Source: JAHOYW01 sp964515915 (GTDB lineage Bacteria > Verrucomicrobiota > Lentisphaeria > Victivallales > Victivallaceae). Taken from it: a stretch of 16,010 bases of DNA. A program made the translations under genes and the position numbers. The stretch lies in contig CAZEXM010000058.1 in assembly GCA_964515915.1 (NCBI GenBank), forward strand, positions 1 to 16,010, in the 5' to 3' direction. Positions 1 to 7,090 of this stretch are shown piece after piece. Under the pieces are notes generated by a model, which saw only the letters and a list, made by a program, of their open reading frames with translations, ran no database searches and was not told the DNA's origin. Numbering within the stretch: position 1 is the stretch's first letter; every line of letters starts with the position of its first letter.

Positions 1-73
1 AAAATTGCATCATAATATCAAGCAGAAAAACGAACTGCAAAACTTAAGTAAATTATAATAAAACAGGAAATAA

Positions 74-862
74 ATGATGACGGCGAAGGATATAATCAGC
101 AAAATTGAAAAAATTTCCGGTCATAGCCTTAATGCGGATGAAGGCGTTCACTACGGAGTACCGGATGCGGCAATAAACGGCATAACAGTATGTTGGATGG
201 CGACACCGCAGGCTATCCATTCCGCTGGCGAAGCGGGACATAATCTGCTGATATGCCATGAAAGTTTATATTATCCTTATGATGTTGTAAACAGCCCGGA
301 TAAACCCGACGGATGGGAAAACTGGCAGGTTAACCGGCAAAGAAAAGAGTTGCTTGAAAAGTATGATTTATCCTGTTTGCGAATTCATGGTTCCGCGGAT
401 GAAATCTCTATATTTGACACATTTGCAGAAGATCTGGGACTCGGAAAAGCATCTTTCGAAGATGGCCTGGTAAAGGTTTTTGATATTCCTCAATGTTCGC
501 TGGGAGATTTAATCAGGCGGGTCAAAGAGCGCCTGGGAATGCCGTATGTCCGCGTTTCAACAGTTAGCGGCCTGAACCGGAAAGTATCACGAGTCGGCTT
601 ACCCTGGGGCGGGCTTGGACTCTTCGTGAATGTAGGGTACCAACAGGCACTTATTGAACAGAATTGCGATGTGTTTATTGCTGGTGAATCAGACAATTAC
701 GGTTTCAGGTTCGCCAGGGAATGTGGAATTCCAACGATTGAAACAAGCCATGAAATAAGTGAAAATAACGGACTGGAAAAATTTACCGCCATACTCGCTG
801 ATGAATTCCCTGAATTGAAAATCAATTTTTACAAAAACAAATGTGCGTGGGATGTCTTTTAG
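74..862 (+). CDS. NIF3/DUF34 family dinuclear-metal protein (GTP cyclohydrolase I type 2-like)
   Basis: A 262-residue protein, the usual length for short NIF3 proteins. The family forms toroidal hexamers with a two-metal site; its physiological reaction is poorly settled, and the common name 'GTP cyclohydrolase 1 type 2' should not be taken literally. Seen here: the first metal motif as CHES (residues 61-64), the middle motif IHGSAD with Asp109, and the C-terminal SHEISE with His226 and Glu230, four residues apart as in E. coli YbgI (H215/E219). The first His of the usual His-His pair is Cys61, which is unusual. Two ATG codons are in tandem (74 and 77); AGGAA at 65-69 is better spaced for the second, so the protein may start at 77. 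It converges on panB with a 24-base gap. Family assignment is firm, substrate unknown. Confidence 0.85.
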   Translation: MMTAKDIISKIEKISGHSLNADEGVHYGVPDAAINGITVCWMATPQAIHSAGEAGHNLLICHESLYYPYDVVNSPDKPDGWENWQVNRQRKELLEKYDLSCLRIHGSADEISIFDTFAEDLGLGKASFEDGLVKVFDIPQCSLGDLIRRVKERLGMPYVRVSTVSGLNRKVSRVGLPWGGLGLFVNVGYQQALIEQNCDVFIAGESDNYGFRFARECGIPTIETSHEISENNGLEKFTAILADEFPELKINFYKNKCAWDVF

Positions 863-886
863 ATAATGATGTGACAGCCTTATATT

Positions 887-1693
887 CTAAAAGGAATGAT
901 CTTTGCCGGGGAATTCGCTGTTGCGTATTTCTTTGGAGTAGCGGCGCAGGGCATCGCTGACGGCCTGGGCGATATTCGCGTAACGCTTGGCGTGTCTGGG
1001 GATGAAATCGCTGAATAAACCTAATATGTCATTTAATACCTGAATTTGGCCGTCACAATGCACTCCGGCCCCAATTCCAATGGTCGGAATGCTTATTGAT
1101 TCAGTAATTTGTCTGCTGACTTCGGCGGGGATACCCTCAAGTACCACGCAAAACGCACCGGCTTTTTCCAGGGCTTTGGCGTCCGCTAAAAGCTGTTCGG
1201 CGCCTTCCGGGGTTTTTCCGGCGATTTTGTAACCGCCGGCGGCGAGAACCTGCTGCGGCAGTAAGCCGATATGTCCTACTACCGGTATACCCGCGGTGAC
1301 TAAGCGCTCGACTACCGCGACCGCGTAAGTGCCGCCTTCAAGTTTTACCGCGTCGCAATTGGCTTCCTTGATGTAGCGGGCCGCATTGCTCAAGGCGTTG
1401 GAACAGGACACCTGGTAGCTCATGAACGGCATGTCGCCGACGATAAAAGCGTCCGGGGCGCCGCGGCGGGCGGCTTTGCAGTGATGCAGGGATTCATCCA
1501 TGGTCAGCGGTAAAGTATTTTCGTAGCCAAGTACGGTCATTGCCATTGAATCGCCGATTAATAAAAAATCCACGCCGGCATCATCGGCAAGTCTGGCGCT
1601 GGGGGCGTCGTAGGCGGTTACGGCAACTATTTTTTCGCCGTTCTGCTTCATTTTGCGGAAACTGCAAACATTTTTTTTCTTTTTTATAGTCAT
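887..1693 (-). CDS. panB: 3-methyl-2-oxobutanoate hydroxymethyltransferase (ketopantoate hydroxymethyltransferase)
   Basis: PanB transfers a hydroxymethyl group from 5,10-methylenetetrahydrofolate to 2-oxoisovalerate to make ketopantoate, the first committed step of pantothenate and CoA synthesis in the cytosol. The 268 residues match the family length (about 264). Visible motifs: VTAYDAPSARLADDAG (25-40), metal ligand Asp48 in IGDSM, Asp87 in VGDMPFMSYQ, Glu119 in KLEGG, GHIGLLPQ (140-147), the predicted catalytic Glu186 in VLEGIP, and GIGAG near residue 207. The spacing agrees with E. coli PanB D45/D84/E114/E181. The N-terminus is a short lysine run encoded by A-rich DNA with an A8 tract just after the start. 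No panC or panD is nearby. It is read from its own promoter, divergent from rnr. Confidence 0.96.
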   Translation of the reverse strand: MTIKKKKNVCSFRKMKQNGEKIVAVTAYDAPSARLADDAGVDFLLIGDSMAMTVLGYENTLPLTMDESLHHCKAARRGAPDAFIVGDMPFMSYQVSCSNALSNAARYIKEANCDAVKLEGGTYAVAVVERLVTAGIPVVGHIGLLPQQVLAAGGYKIAGKTPEGAEQLLADAKALEKAGAFCVVLEGIPAEVSRQITESISIPTIGIGAGVHCDGQIQVLNDILGLFSDFIPRHAKRYANIAQAVSDALRRYSKEIRNSEFPGKDHSF

Positions 1694-1729
1694 GACCAGA
1701 TGTCCATTATGTATTAATCACTGTCTGAC

Positions 1730-1757
1730 AATCTACTTGTTGAATGTTTTTTGTCAA
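1730..1757 (-). promoter_or_regulatory. candidate sigma70 promoter for panB
   Basis: On the minus strand a perfect -35 TTGACA (plus 1752-1757) is followed after 16 bases by TAGATT (plus 1730-1735, four of six matches to TATAAT). Transcription would begin near 1723, leaving a leader of about 30 bases before the panB ATG. Its -35 box lies only six bases from that of the divergent rnr promoter. Confidence 0.55.
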
Positions 1758-1763
1758 ATGAGT

Positions 1764-1792
1764 TTGGCAAATAAAGCTAAGTGGAGTATCTT
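1764..1792 (+). promoter_or_regulatory. candidate sigma70 promoter for rnr
   Basis: TTGGCA (1764-1769), a 17-base spacer and TATCTT (1787-1792) place a start site near 1799, about 25 bases before the rnr ATG. The layout closely resembles the candidate upstream of the dehydrogenase at 8865-8893 (TTGGCA-N17-TATGTT). Confidence 0.5.
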
Positions 1793-1824
1793 TTTTATAA
1801 AACTAAATAATATAAAGAGTAAAA

Positions 1825-3837
1825 ATGAAGAATAAAAGTAAATTACGCCGGCACAAAGATATAAATAAGAAACAAAAACACCGCAAAGCTGCTTTTAAAA
1901 AGAAAAAGCTATTGCTGCGTGGAAAAATTACGCTTACTTCCGGCGGTCTGGGCTTTGTTGCCCCGCTGGGCGCTGATCCTGACGCAGAGGGGAAAGTTCA
2001 GGATATATTCATTCCTCCGCAATTTATTAATTCCGCGATGGACGGCGATATCGTTGAAGTTGAGATACTGCCCGGCCGCGAGTCCGATAAAAACAGTGAT
2101 CGCGGCCCGGCCGGACGCATACAGAATATTATTGACCGGGCCCGGGAAACGCTTGTCGGCGAGGTCATTGCCGGACACAAAATACGCGCGCTCAACAAGC
2201 GCATCAATGAAGATATAAAAATTTCCGGCAGTCTCAATGGCGCGAAACGCGGCGAATGGGTCGAGGTGAAACTCCTGCACGATGAATACGCGCGCGCCGA
2301 CACCCTGCACAAAGGAGTAATCGTTGACCGCATCAGTAATGCCGGTTCAGTAAAGGGCGACCTGGACGCGATATGCCGGGAATTTGATTTGCCGCCGCCT
2401 TATACGGAGGAAGAAAATGACGCCGCCGCCCGGTTTGAACCGCGCAAAATAAAACGTCTGGACCTGCGCGGCAAAATGACGATAACTATTGATCCTTTTG
2501 ACGCGAAAGATTTTGACGACGCGGTATCTGTTGCTTTGACGGAAAACGATTCCGAGTTGGAAATAGGCGTCCATATCGCGGATGTCGCGACCTGGATAGC
2601 TCCCGGTTCCAAATGGGACAAAGCCGCTTACGAGCGCTCCTTTACTTCGTATCTGCCGGGCAGGACATTGCCCATGCTGCCCAAAAGTTTGACCGCCGCA
2701 ATCAGTTTGACTGCGGACGGGGATTCTCGGGCGCATACGGTGTTGTTCAGGATCAACAAACACAGTGGCAGAATAGTTTCGTCAAAACGCTGCCACAGCA
2801 TCATAAAGGTCGATAAACGCCTGACTTATGATGAAGTTCAGGAATATATTGACCAGGATGTTTGCGGCGCCGGCTGGAGCGATAAGTTTTGCCGAAACCT
2901 GGATATGCTCATAAAATTGTACCGCAACATGCGGCGCTACCGGCAGGAACATGAAGATTTTCTGGAGATGGCAATCCCTGAATTCCGGGTTATCTGTAAC
3001 GAGAATGAAGACAAAATTATCGGGATAGTCCGCAAAGAACAGCGGGAAGCTGATCAGTTGATTGAAGAATTCATGCTCGCCGCCAATACTCAGGTCGCCA
3101 TCGAAACGGCAAGTAAATCAATACCCGCTCTTTACCGGGTGCATCCTGAACCGAACCCGGATAAACTGGCTGAGTTTTCGGAAATAGCCATGGAGACTTT
3201 TGGTATTTATCCCGGGGATTTGAGCAACCGGAAGGTTTGCAATCAATTTTTGAAGAGTTTGCCCGACGATCCCAGGCGCCCCGCGATACTGGGGGCGTTT
3301 CTGCGCTCAATGGCACGCGCCATGTACGAGGAAAAACCTGATTTACATTTTGGTCTGGGTAAAAACCGTTACAGTCATTTCACCAGCCCGATCCGGCGTT
3401 ATTCTGATTTGATGGTTCATCAGCAGTTATGGGAAAACGAAATTCCGGGCGGTAAACTGCGTTCCACATCAACAGCCGCGAAGATTGCGCAGCACTGCTC
3501 GGATAAAGAAGCGAATTGCGATGAAGCCTATTTTACCGCCACAGATCGCCTGAAACTGCGTTATCTCGAACAGGAAATGGCCGGCGGGCTGGAAAATGCG
3601 CACGAAGGTATTGTTTCTAAAATTATTGCGGCGGGAATGCTCGTTGATATTCAGGATCTGGGAATATACGGTTTTGTGCCGCTGGAAAATTTAGGCGGCA
3701 GTTTTCGCCGGGACGGCAATCAATTGATTGACCGGGCAGGGGGGAAAAGCTTTCAGTGCGGAGATTATATCATGCTGGCTTTATCCCATATAGATTTAAC
3801 CAGAGGCAGCGCGGTTTTCAAAGCGCTGCGGCAATGA
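1825..3837 (+). CDS. rnr: Ribonuclease R (RNB-family 3'-5' exoribonuclease)
   Basis: RNase R degrades RNA processively from the 3' end and can pass structured RNA, acting in mRNA and rRNA quality control. Domains in order: a very basic N-terminal tail (about residues 1-34, rich in Lys, Arg and His); cold-shock type OB fold(s) from about 32 to 175 (RGKITLTSGGLGFV, then DIFIPP); the RNB catalytic domain from about 210, with the acidic quartet Asp223, Asp229, Asp231, Asp232 in DPFDAKDFDDA at the same spacing as E. coli RNase R; the signature HFTSPIRRYSDLMVH near 510; and a C-terminal S1 domain from about 585. At 670 residues it is shorter than E. coli RNase R (about 813), mainly because it lacks a lysine-rich C-terminal tail; the basic tail is at the N-terminus instead. 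The ribosome binding site is weak (AAGAG). pyk follows within ten bases, so they probably form an operon. Confidence 0.96.
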   Translation: MKNKSKLRRHKDINKKQKHRKAAFKKKKLLLRGKITLTSGGLGFVAPLGADPDAEGKVQDIFIPPQFINSAMDGDIVEVEILPGRESDKNSDRGPAGRIQNIIDRARETLVGEVIAGHKIRALNKRINEDIKISGSLNGAKRGEWVEVKLLHDEYARADTLHKGVIVDRISNAGSVKGDLDAICREFDLPPPYTEEENDAAARFEPRKIKRLDLRGKMTITIDPFDAKDFDDAVSVALTENDSELEIGVHIADVATWIAPGSKWDKAAYERSFTSYLPGRTLPMLPKSLTAAISLTADGDSRAHTVLFRINKHSGRIVSSKRCHSIIKVDKRLTYDEVQEYIDQDVCGAGWSDKFCRNLDMLIKLYRNMRRYRQEHEDFLEMAIPEFRVICNENEDKIIGIVRKEQREADQLIEEFMLAANTQVAIETASKSIPALYRVHPEPNPDKLAEFSEIAMETFGIYPGDLSNRKVCNQFLKSLPDDPRRPAILGAFLRSMARAMYEEKPDLHFGLGKNRYSHFTSPIRRYSDLMVHQQLWENEIPGGKLRSTSTAAKIAQHCSDKEANCDEAYFTATDRLKLRYLEQEMAGGLENAHEGIVSKIIAAGMLVDIQDLGIYGFVPLENLGGSFRRDGNQLIDRAGGKSFQCGDYIMLALSHIDLTRGSAVFKALRQ

Positions 3838-3844
3838 GGTGAAT

Positions 3845-5281
3845 ATGAAAAATACAAAAATTATCGCGACAATCGGGCCGGCATGTGAGAGCAGTGAAAT
3901 GCTGCGAAAAATGTTTCGGGCGGGCGTGGATGTCTGCCGGCTTAATTTCTCCTTCGGAACTCACGATGAGCAGCGCGAAAAATTTAAGCGGATCAGAAAA
4001 GCAGCGCGAAAAGCCGGCAGGGCGGTCGCGGTTATGCAGGATTTACAGGGGCCTAAAATTCGTGTCGGGAAACTGACTGAAGATGTTGAAGTGAAAATCG
4101 GCGATACGCTCATTTTGTCGGGCAGAACTGTGCACCGCGAAAAGTTTTGCCTGCCGACGACTTACCGGCATATCGCCGCCGACACCGTGGCCGGGAAAAC
4201 TATTTTAATGATGGACGGACGTATTATTCTGCGGGTGAAAAAAGTGGATTCCGCCAGAAAAGAAGTTCATTGCATTGTCAAGGCCGGCGGAACTATTTTG
4301 ACCGGCAAGGGGATAAATTTACCCTATACGACAATTTCCCTCCCGTCGGTTACGGCTAAAGACAAAAAAGACGCGCTGCTGGGAATCGAGCTCGGCGTGG
4401 ACTTTATCGCGCAGTCATTTGTTCGTTCCGCGGCGGACATACTCACTTTGAAAAGGCATTTGCGGCGGCACGGCGGCGGCCATATCCCGATTATCGCCAA
4501 ACTGGAAAAACCGGAAGCCCTGGAAAATCTGGATGAAATCATTGACGTCGTGGACGGCGTCATGGTCGCGCGCGGCGATTTGGCGGATGAAATATTTTTC
4601 GCGAAAGTCCCGACCGCGCAAAAACGAATTATTTCAGCGGCCAACCGTAAAGGCAAGTTGACTATTGTGGCTACCGAAATGCTTTCATCAATGACGGAAA
4701 ACCCTTTGCCGACCCGTGCCGAGGCCAGTGATGTGGCGAACAGCGTTTTAGACGGCGCCGACCTGCTTATGCTGTCCAATGAAAGCGCGATGGGAAAATA
4801 TCCGGTTAAAGCGGTAAGGGCGATGAGTTCAATCGTTTCCGAGGCTGAGCAAATGCTTGCCGGCGAAGATTTTTTTGCTGATATAGTTTATGACAAAAAG
4901 CTGGAAGTTTCGCGGGCGATGTGTCTGAGCGCGTCATTTTTGTCGCATGAACTTAACGAAAAAGCTATTGCGGTGCTGACCACGACGGGTGAAAGTGTGC
5001 GCATTTTATCAAAATACCGGCCGGAAACGAAAATTTACGCCGCGACCTATTCGGAAACGACTTATCATCGCATGGCGGCCTATAATAAAGTCGTGCCGCT
5101 GCTCCTGGAGGGTGAACATCCGGCCAGCAGTGATGAAGCGCAAAGAGCTCTGGAGTTATTGAAAAATTTACTGCGGAAAAACAAAATAGTCAAAGCGGGA
5201 GAGGTATTCATTTGTTTGACCGGCCTGAAAGCGAACGACGGCAGTTGGCATGTGAATTCATTGCATACCGTAAGAATGTAG
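3845..5281 (+). CDS. pyk: Pyruvate kinase, predicted K+-independent type
   Basis: Converts phosphoenolpyruvate and ADP to pyruvate and ATP at the end of glycolysis. GTG at 3839 is a possible start, but ATG at 3845 is better because GAGGTG (3836-3841), overlapping the rnr stop, serves it at five-base spacing; this gives 478 residues, normal for the family. In ATG numbering the active-site residues are present: Arg32, Asn34, Ser36 (RLNFS), Asp66, Lys and Glu of AKLEKPE, Asp of ARGDL, and Thr of VATEML. The segment DLQGPKIRV has Leu, Gln, Lys and Val where K+-dependent enzymes have Thr, Lys, Glu and Thr (DTKGPEIRT), the pattern known for K+-independent enzymes. Divergent points are FSFG for the usual FSHG, RGDLADEIFF for RGDLGVEIP, and SNES for SGET. 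Its stop codon lies in a palindromic repeat. Confidence 0.95.
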   Translation: MKNTKIIATIGPACESSEMLRKMFRAGVDVCRLNFSFGTHDEQREKFKRIRKAARKAGRAVAVMQDLQGPKIRVGKLTEDVEVKIGDTLILSGRTVHREKFCLPTTYRHIAADTVAGKTILMMDGRIILRVKKVDSARKEVHCIVKAGGTILTGKGINLPYTTISLPSVTAKDKKDALLGIELGVDFIAQSFVRSAADILTLKRHLRRHGGGHIPIIAKLEKPEALENLDEIIDVVDGVMVARGDLADEIFFAKVPTAQKRIISAANRKGKLTIVATEMLSSMTENPLPTRAEASDVANSVLDGADLLMLSNESAMGKYPVKAVRAMSSIVSEAEQMLAGEDFFADIVYDKKLEVSRAMCLSASFLSHELNEKAIAVLTTTGESVRILSKYRPETKIYAATYSETTYHRMAAYNKVVPLLLEGEHPASSDEAQRALELLKNLLRKNKIVKAGEVFICLTGLKANDGSWHVNSLHTVRM

Positions 5282-5332
5282 CTCAAGCGTCCCGCTTGAG
5301 AATATCCACAACCGGGACGCTTGTGCTACATT
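5275..5332. repeat. REP-like palindromic repeat with 19-bp arms
   Basis: The arms at 5275-5293 and 5314-5332 are inverted copies with one mismatch; the core is TGTAGCTCAAGCGTCCC against GGGACGCTTGTGCTACA. The 20-base centre begins GCTTGAG, so a second hairpin, CTCAAGCG-TCC-CGCTTGAG (5282-5300), competes with the long one. The left arm includes the pyk TAG stop. No T-run follows directly, so it is not a standard terminator. The minus strand reads as QASRLW, a phrase I associate with spurious short ORFs from dispersed repeats in PVC-group genomes. Only this copy is in the window, so dispersal is inferred. Confidence 0.75.
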
Positions 5333-5347
5333 GATAAAAAGATTGAG

Positions 5348-5387
5348 TCCAGCGTTTCGCCGCTGAACCACATTTTTTAATTTTTTT
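5348..5387. terminator. possible bidirectional terminator between pyk and the 5389-6624 gene
   Basis: A short stem (5348-5354 with 5361-5367, loop of six) is flanked by T-runs: T6 and T7 at 5373-5378 and 5381-5387 for plus transcripts, and a run of five U after about nine bases for minus transcripts. As minus-strand RNA the stem is UUCAGCG/CGCUGGA with one G-U pair; on the plus strand one pair becomes an A-C mismatch, so it is better formed for the minus gene. It is weak and GC-poor outside the core. Confidence 0.35.
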
Positions 5388-5388
5388 C

Positions 5389-6624
5389 TTATTGCGGCTT
5401 CGGCTGGTTGATGATTATCTCTTTCTTCCATCGTTTGCCCTTGCGGTAGATGCGTAATAAGCTTCCGCGCTTGTCCAGTATGGCGATGCCCGCCCCGCGG
5501 CCCGGCAAACAAATTATTTTATGTAGTTTACCCTGGGTGGACGGGTGTAATTTGCGGAATTTGAACCGCATTTCAGGAGTTTCCAGTTGCATGGGGTCAT
5601 AGATGGAAATAGTTGATTTTTTGGGCGTTGCGATAAGAATGCGCTGTTCGGAAATACTCCAGCCGATGTCGGCGTCGGAACGCTTGCACAGCTTGATGAA
5701 CTTGTTTCCAGCGTAGAAATAGCTTGCGCCGCCGGAACGCGACAACAAAAAGCTTGAAGCGTCATTTGAACATAAAACCAGCTTTTCCGGATGAAATGAT
5801 TCAGGAAGGTCAATAGTTTTTTCGGGAACGGCCTGCCGTTCTATATTGAATATTTGTACCTTGCCGGAACCGGCAATCACCAGCTTTTTGCCATTCGCGC
5901 TGCGCTTTATGCTGACCGGATTATCCACGGTTTTAAATGTTCCCGTGGCTTTGGAAAGTTTCTTCGGATCATAAATTTCAGCCTTGTTGGAATTTTTGAA
6001 GGTGACGAAAAGCCTGCCGCCGTCCGCGGAACTGCATAAAGCGCTGACTTGCTCCCTGAATACTGGAGAGCTGGAAATACTTCCGCCGGTACGGGTATTC
6101 ATTGTCCGCAGTTGAAATGTCGCCTGGAGATTGTATTTGTCGTAAGGGGATTTTATCAGACAGACTACATTGCGGGAAAAAGGCACAAAACAGAATTTAC
6201 GAACGTTTTTTCCCGGCATGGACAGATAATTAATCACACGTAAATTATAAAGATTTATAAAGACGATTACTGAACTTGCGGGAGCGTCCTTTTGCGGGAG
6301 GGTTTCGACTATTCCCAAAACGCTTTCGTCAACGCTCACCAGGGCGAAGGGCAGAATCGCGCCGCCCAGGCCGAGAAAGTTCCAGCGCGGACGCCAATCG
6401 AAACGGTAAAAGTCCACAGCTAAAATCCTTGCAAGAGAACCACGGGGGGCGTTTTTGCTGTTTTGCAGCCCGGGAGCCGGGGTTTTGCTGAATAAACCAC
6501 TTGCTTTGATTTTTACCGCCGGAGTATCGTTTTCCCATTCTATAGTGTTTTTAGCAAGTGCGGCGCCCGCACAGCAGAGCAGACAGCCGCTCAGCAAAAA
6601 AGTAAAACCTGAAGTATGCCGCAT
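5389..6624 (-). CDS. Secreted hypothetical protein, probably beta-propeller-like
   Basis: I do not recognise a named family. The 411-residue protein starts with a signal peptide: one Arg, then a hydrophobic stretch to AGAALA (about residue 24), a good signal peptidase I site before KN. LSGC at 11-14 also resembles a lipobox, so a lipoprotein is possible, though hydrophobic residues continue past that Cys. The mature part repeats short beta-strand patterns with phrases such as ADGGRLFVTF, NPVSIKRSANGKKLVIAGSGKVQIF, ISEQRILIATPKKSTISIYDP and GAGIAILDKRGSLLRIY. These look like WD40 or YVTN-type blades without strict signatures. The C-terminus is basic. The start is well supported by GGGAGGA about five bases upstream. 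It lies 16 bases after the small membrane gene and is likely co-transcribed. An extracytoplasmic location is likely; role unknown. Confidence 0.75.
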   Translation of the reverse strand: MRHTSGFTFLLSGCLLCCAGAALAKNTIEWENDTPAVKIKASGLFSKTPAPGLQNSKNAPRGSLARILAVDFYRFDWRPRWNFLGLGGAILPFALVSVDESVLGIVETLPQKDAPASSVIVFINLYNLRVINYLSMPGKNVRKFCFVPFSRNVVCLIKSPYDKYNLQATFQLRTMNTRTGGSISSSPVFREQVSALCSSADGGRLFVTFKNSNKAEIYDPKKLSKATGTFKTVDNPVSIKRSANGKKLVIAGSGKVQIFNIERQAVPEKTIDLPESFHPEKLVLCSNDASSFLLSRSGGASYFYAGNKFIKLCKRSDADIGWSISEQRILIATPKKSTISIYDPMQLETPEMRFKFRKLHPSTQGKLHKIICLPGRGAGIAILDKRGSLLRIYRKGKRWKKEIIINQPKPQ

Positions 6625-6640
6625 AAATTCCTCCCTGACG

Positions 6641-6949
6641 CTATTCTGTTTTTCCGCGCTTCGTTTTATTAAAGCCGAACATCAGGTCAATGATGCTCCA
6701 GGCTAATACGGCGAAGAAAAAGAATATTGGCGCAAGCATTGAACTAAAGCTTATTTTGGGGAGTTCGTTGTTGAGAATATCACCGCTGTAGAAATTTATA
6801 AGCGGTAATATCACCTCGGCGGCGAGCCATAATATCGCGCCCACTGAGCCCAGTACCTGGATTGTGCCGCGAATATAACGCTTTGCCGATAACTGCCCCA
6901 TTCCCGGGACGACCAAACTTAAGCCAACATAAAAAAATTTATTTTTCAT
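6641..6949 (-). CDS. Small integral membrane protein with PGxGQ motif
   Basis: A 102-residue protein with three likely membrane segments: about residues 6-17 into the PGMGQ turn, about 29-52 (LGSVGAILWLAAEVILPLI), and about 70-92 (MLAPIFFFFAVLAWSIIDLMFGF), ending in a basic tail. The sequence PGMGQLSAKRYIRGTIQ resembles the PGxGQ-Y-G start of TM2-like and related small membrane families, but I cannot place it in one with certainty. GAGG lies about ten bases upstream of the ATG, which is loose. It is the first gene of a two-gene unit with the secreted protein downstream, so the two may act together at the envelope; that is inferred from spacing only. Confidence 0.72.
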   Translation of the reverse strand: MKNKFFYVGLSLVVPGMGQLSAKRYIRGTIQVLGSVGAILWLAAEVILPLINFYSGDILNNELPKISFSSMLAPIFFFFAVLAWSIIDLMFGFNKTKRGKTE

Positions 6950-6967
6950 AAAGAAATTGCCTCGCTT

Positions 6968-6994
6968 AATATAGGATATTAGTTTTTATGACAA
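6968..6994 (-). promoter_or_regulatory. possible promoter for the 6949-5389 gene pair
   Basis: On the minus strand TTGTCA (plus 6989-6994) and TATATT (plus 6968-6973) each match the sigma70 consensus at five of six positions, but the spacer is only 15 bases, shorter than preferred. It would start transcription close to the ribosome binding region. Confidence 0.35.
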
Positions 6995-7028
6995 ATTCAA
7001 TCTAATTTGGTTTTTTTTTCGGCTAAGC

Positions 7029-7056
7029 TTGACATCTGCGCGGAACAGTGTCAAAT
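7029..7056 (+). promoter_or_regulatory. candidate promoter with inverted repeat upstream of the histidine kinase
   Basis: TTGACA at 7029-7034, a 16-base spacer and TCAAAT at 7051-7056 (four of six) form a plausible sigma70 promoter with a start near 7063, 28 bases before the ATG at 7091. TTGACA and TGTCAA (7049-7054) are also the arms of a six-base inverted repeat spaced by 14, which could be an operator overlapping the promoter or chance. Confidence 0.45.
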
Positions 7057-7090
7057 TGAGGGAGCGAATTTCAATTTTACAGTGATTATT

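Noticed and set aside
54..59. Perfect TATAAT just upstream of the NIF3 gene
   Set aside because: No -35 box at a suitable distance, and the implied start site would fall on the ribosome binding site; the region is simply AT-rich.
1653..1835. 60-codon plus-strand frame between panB and rnr
   Set aside because: It begins inside panB in antisense, spans both promoters, and overlaps the rnr start; composition is low-complexity Phe/Ile/Asn.
7007..7090. TTG-initiated 28-residue extension of the histidine kinase
   Set aside because: It begins before the candidate promoter at 7029-7056, has no ribosome binding site, and adds nothing resembling a sensor or membrane segment.
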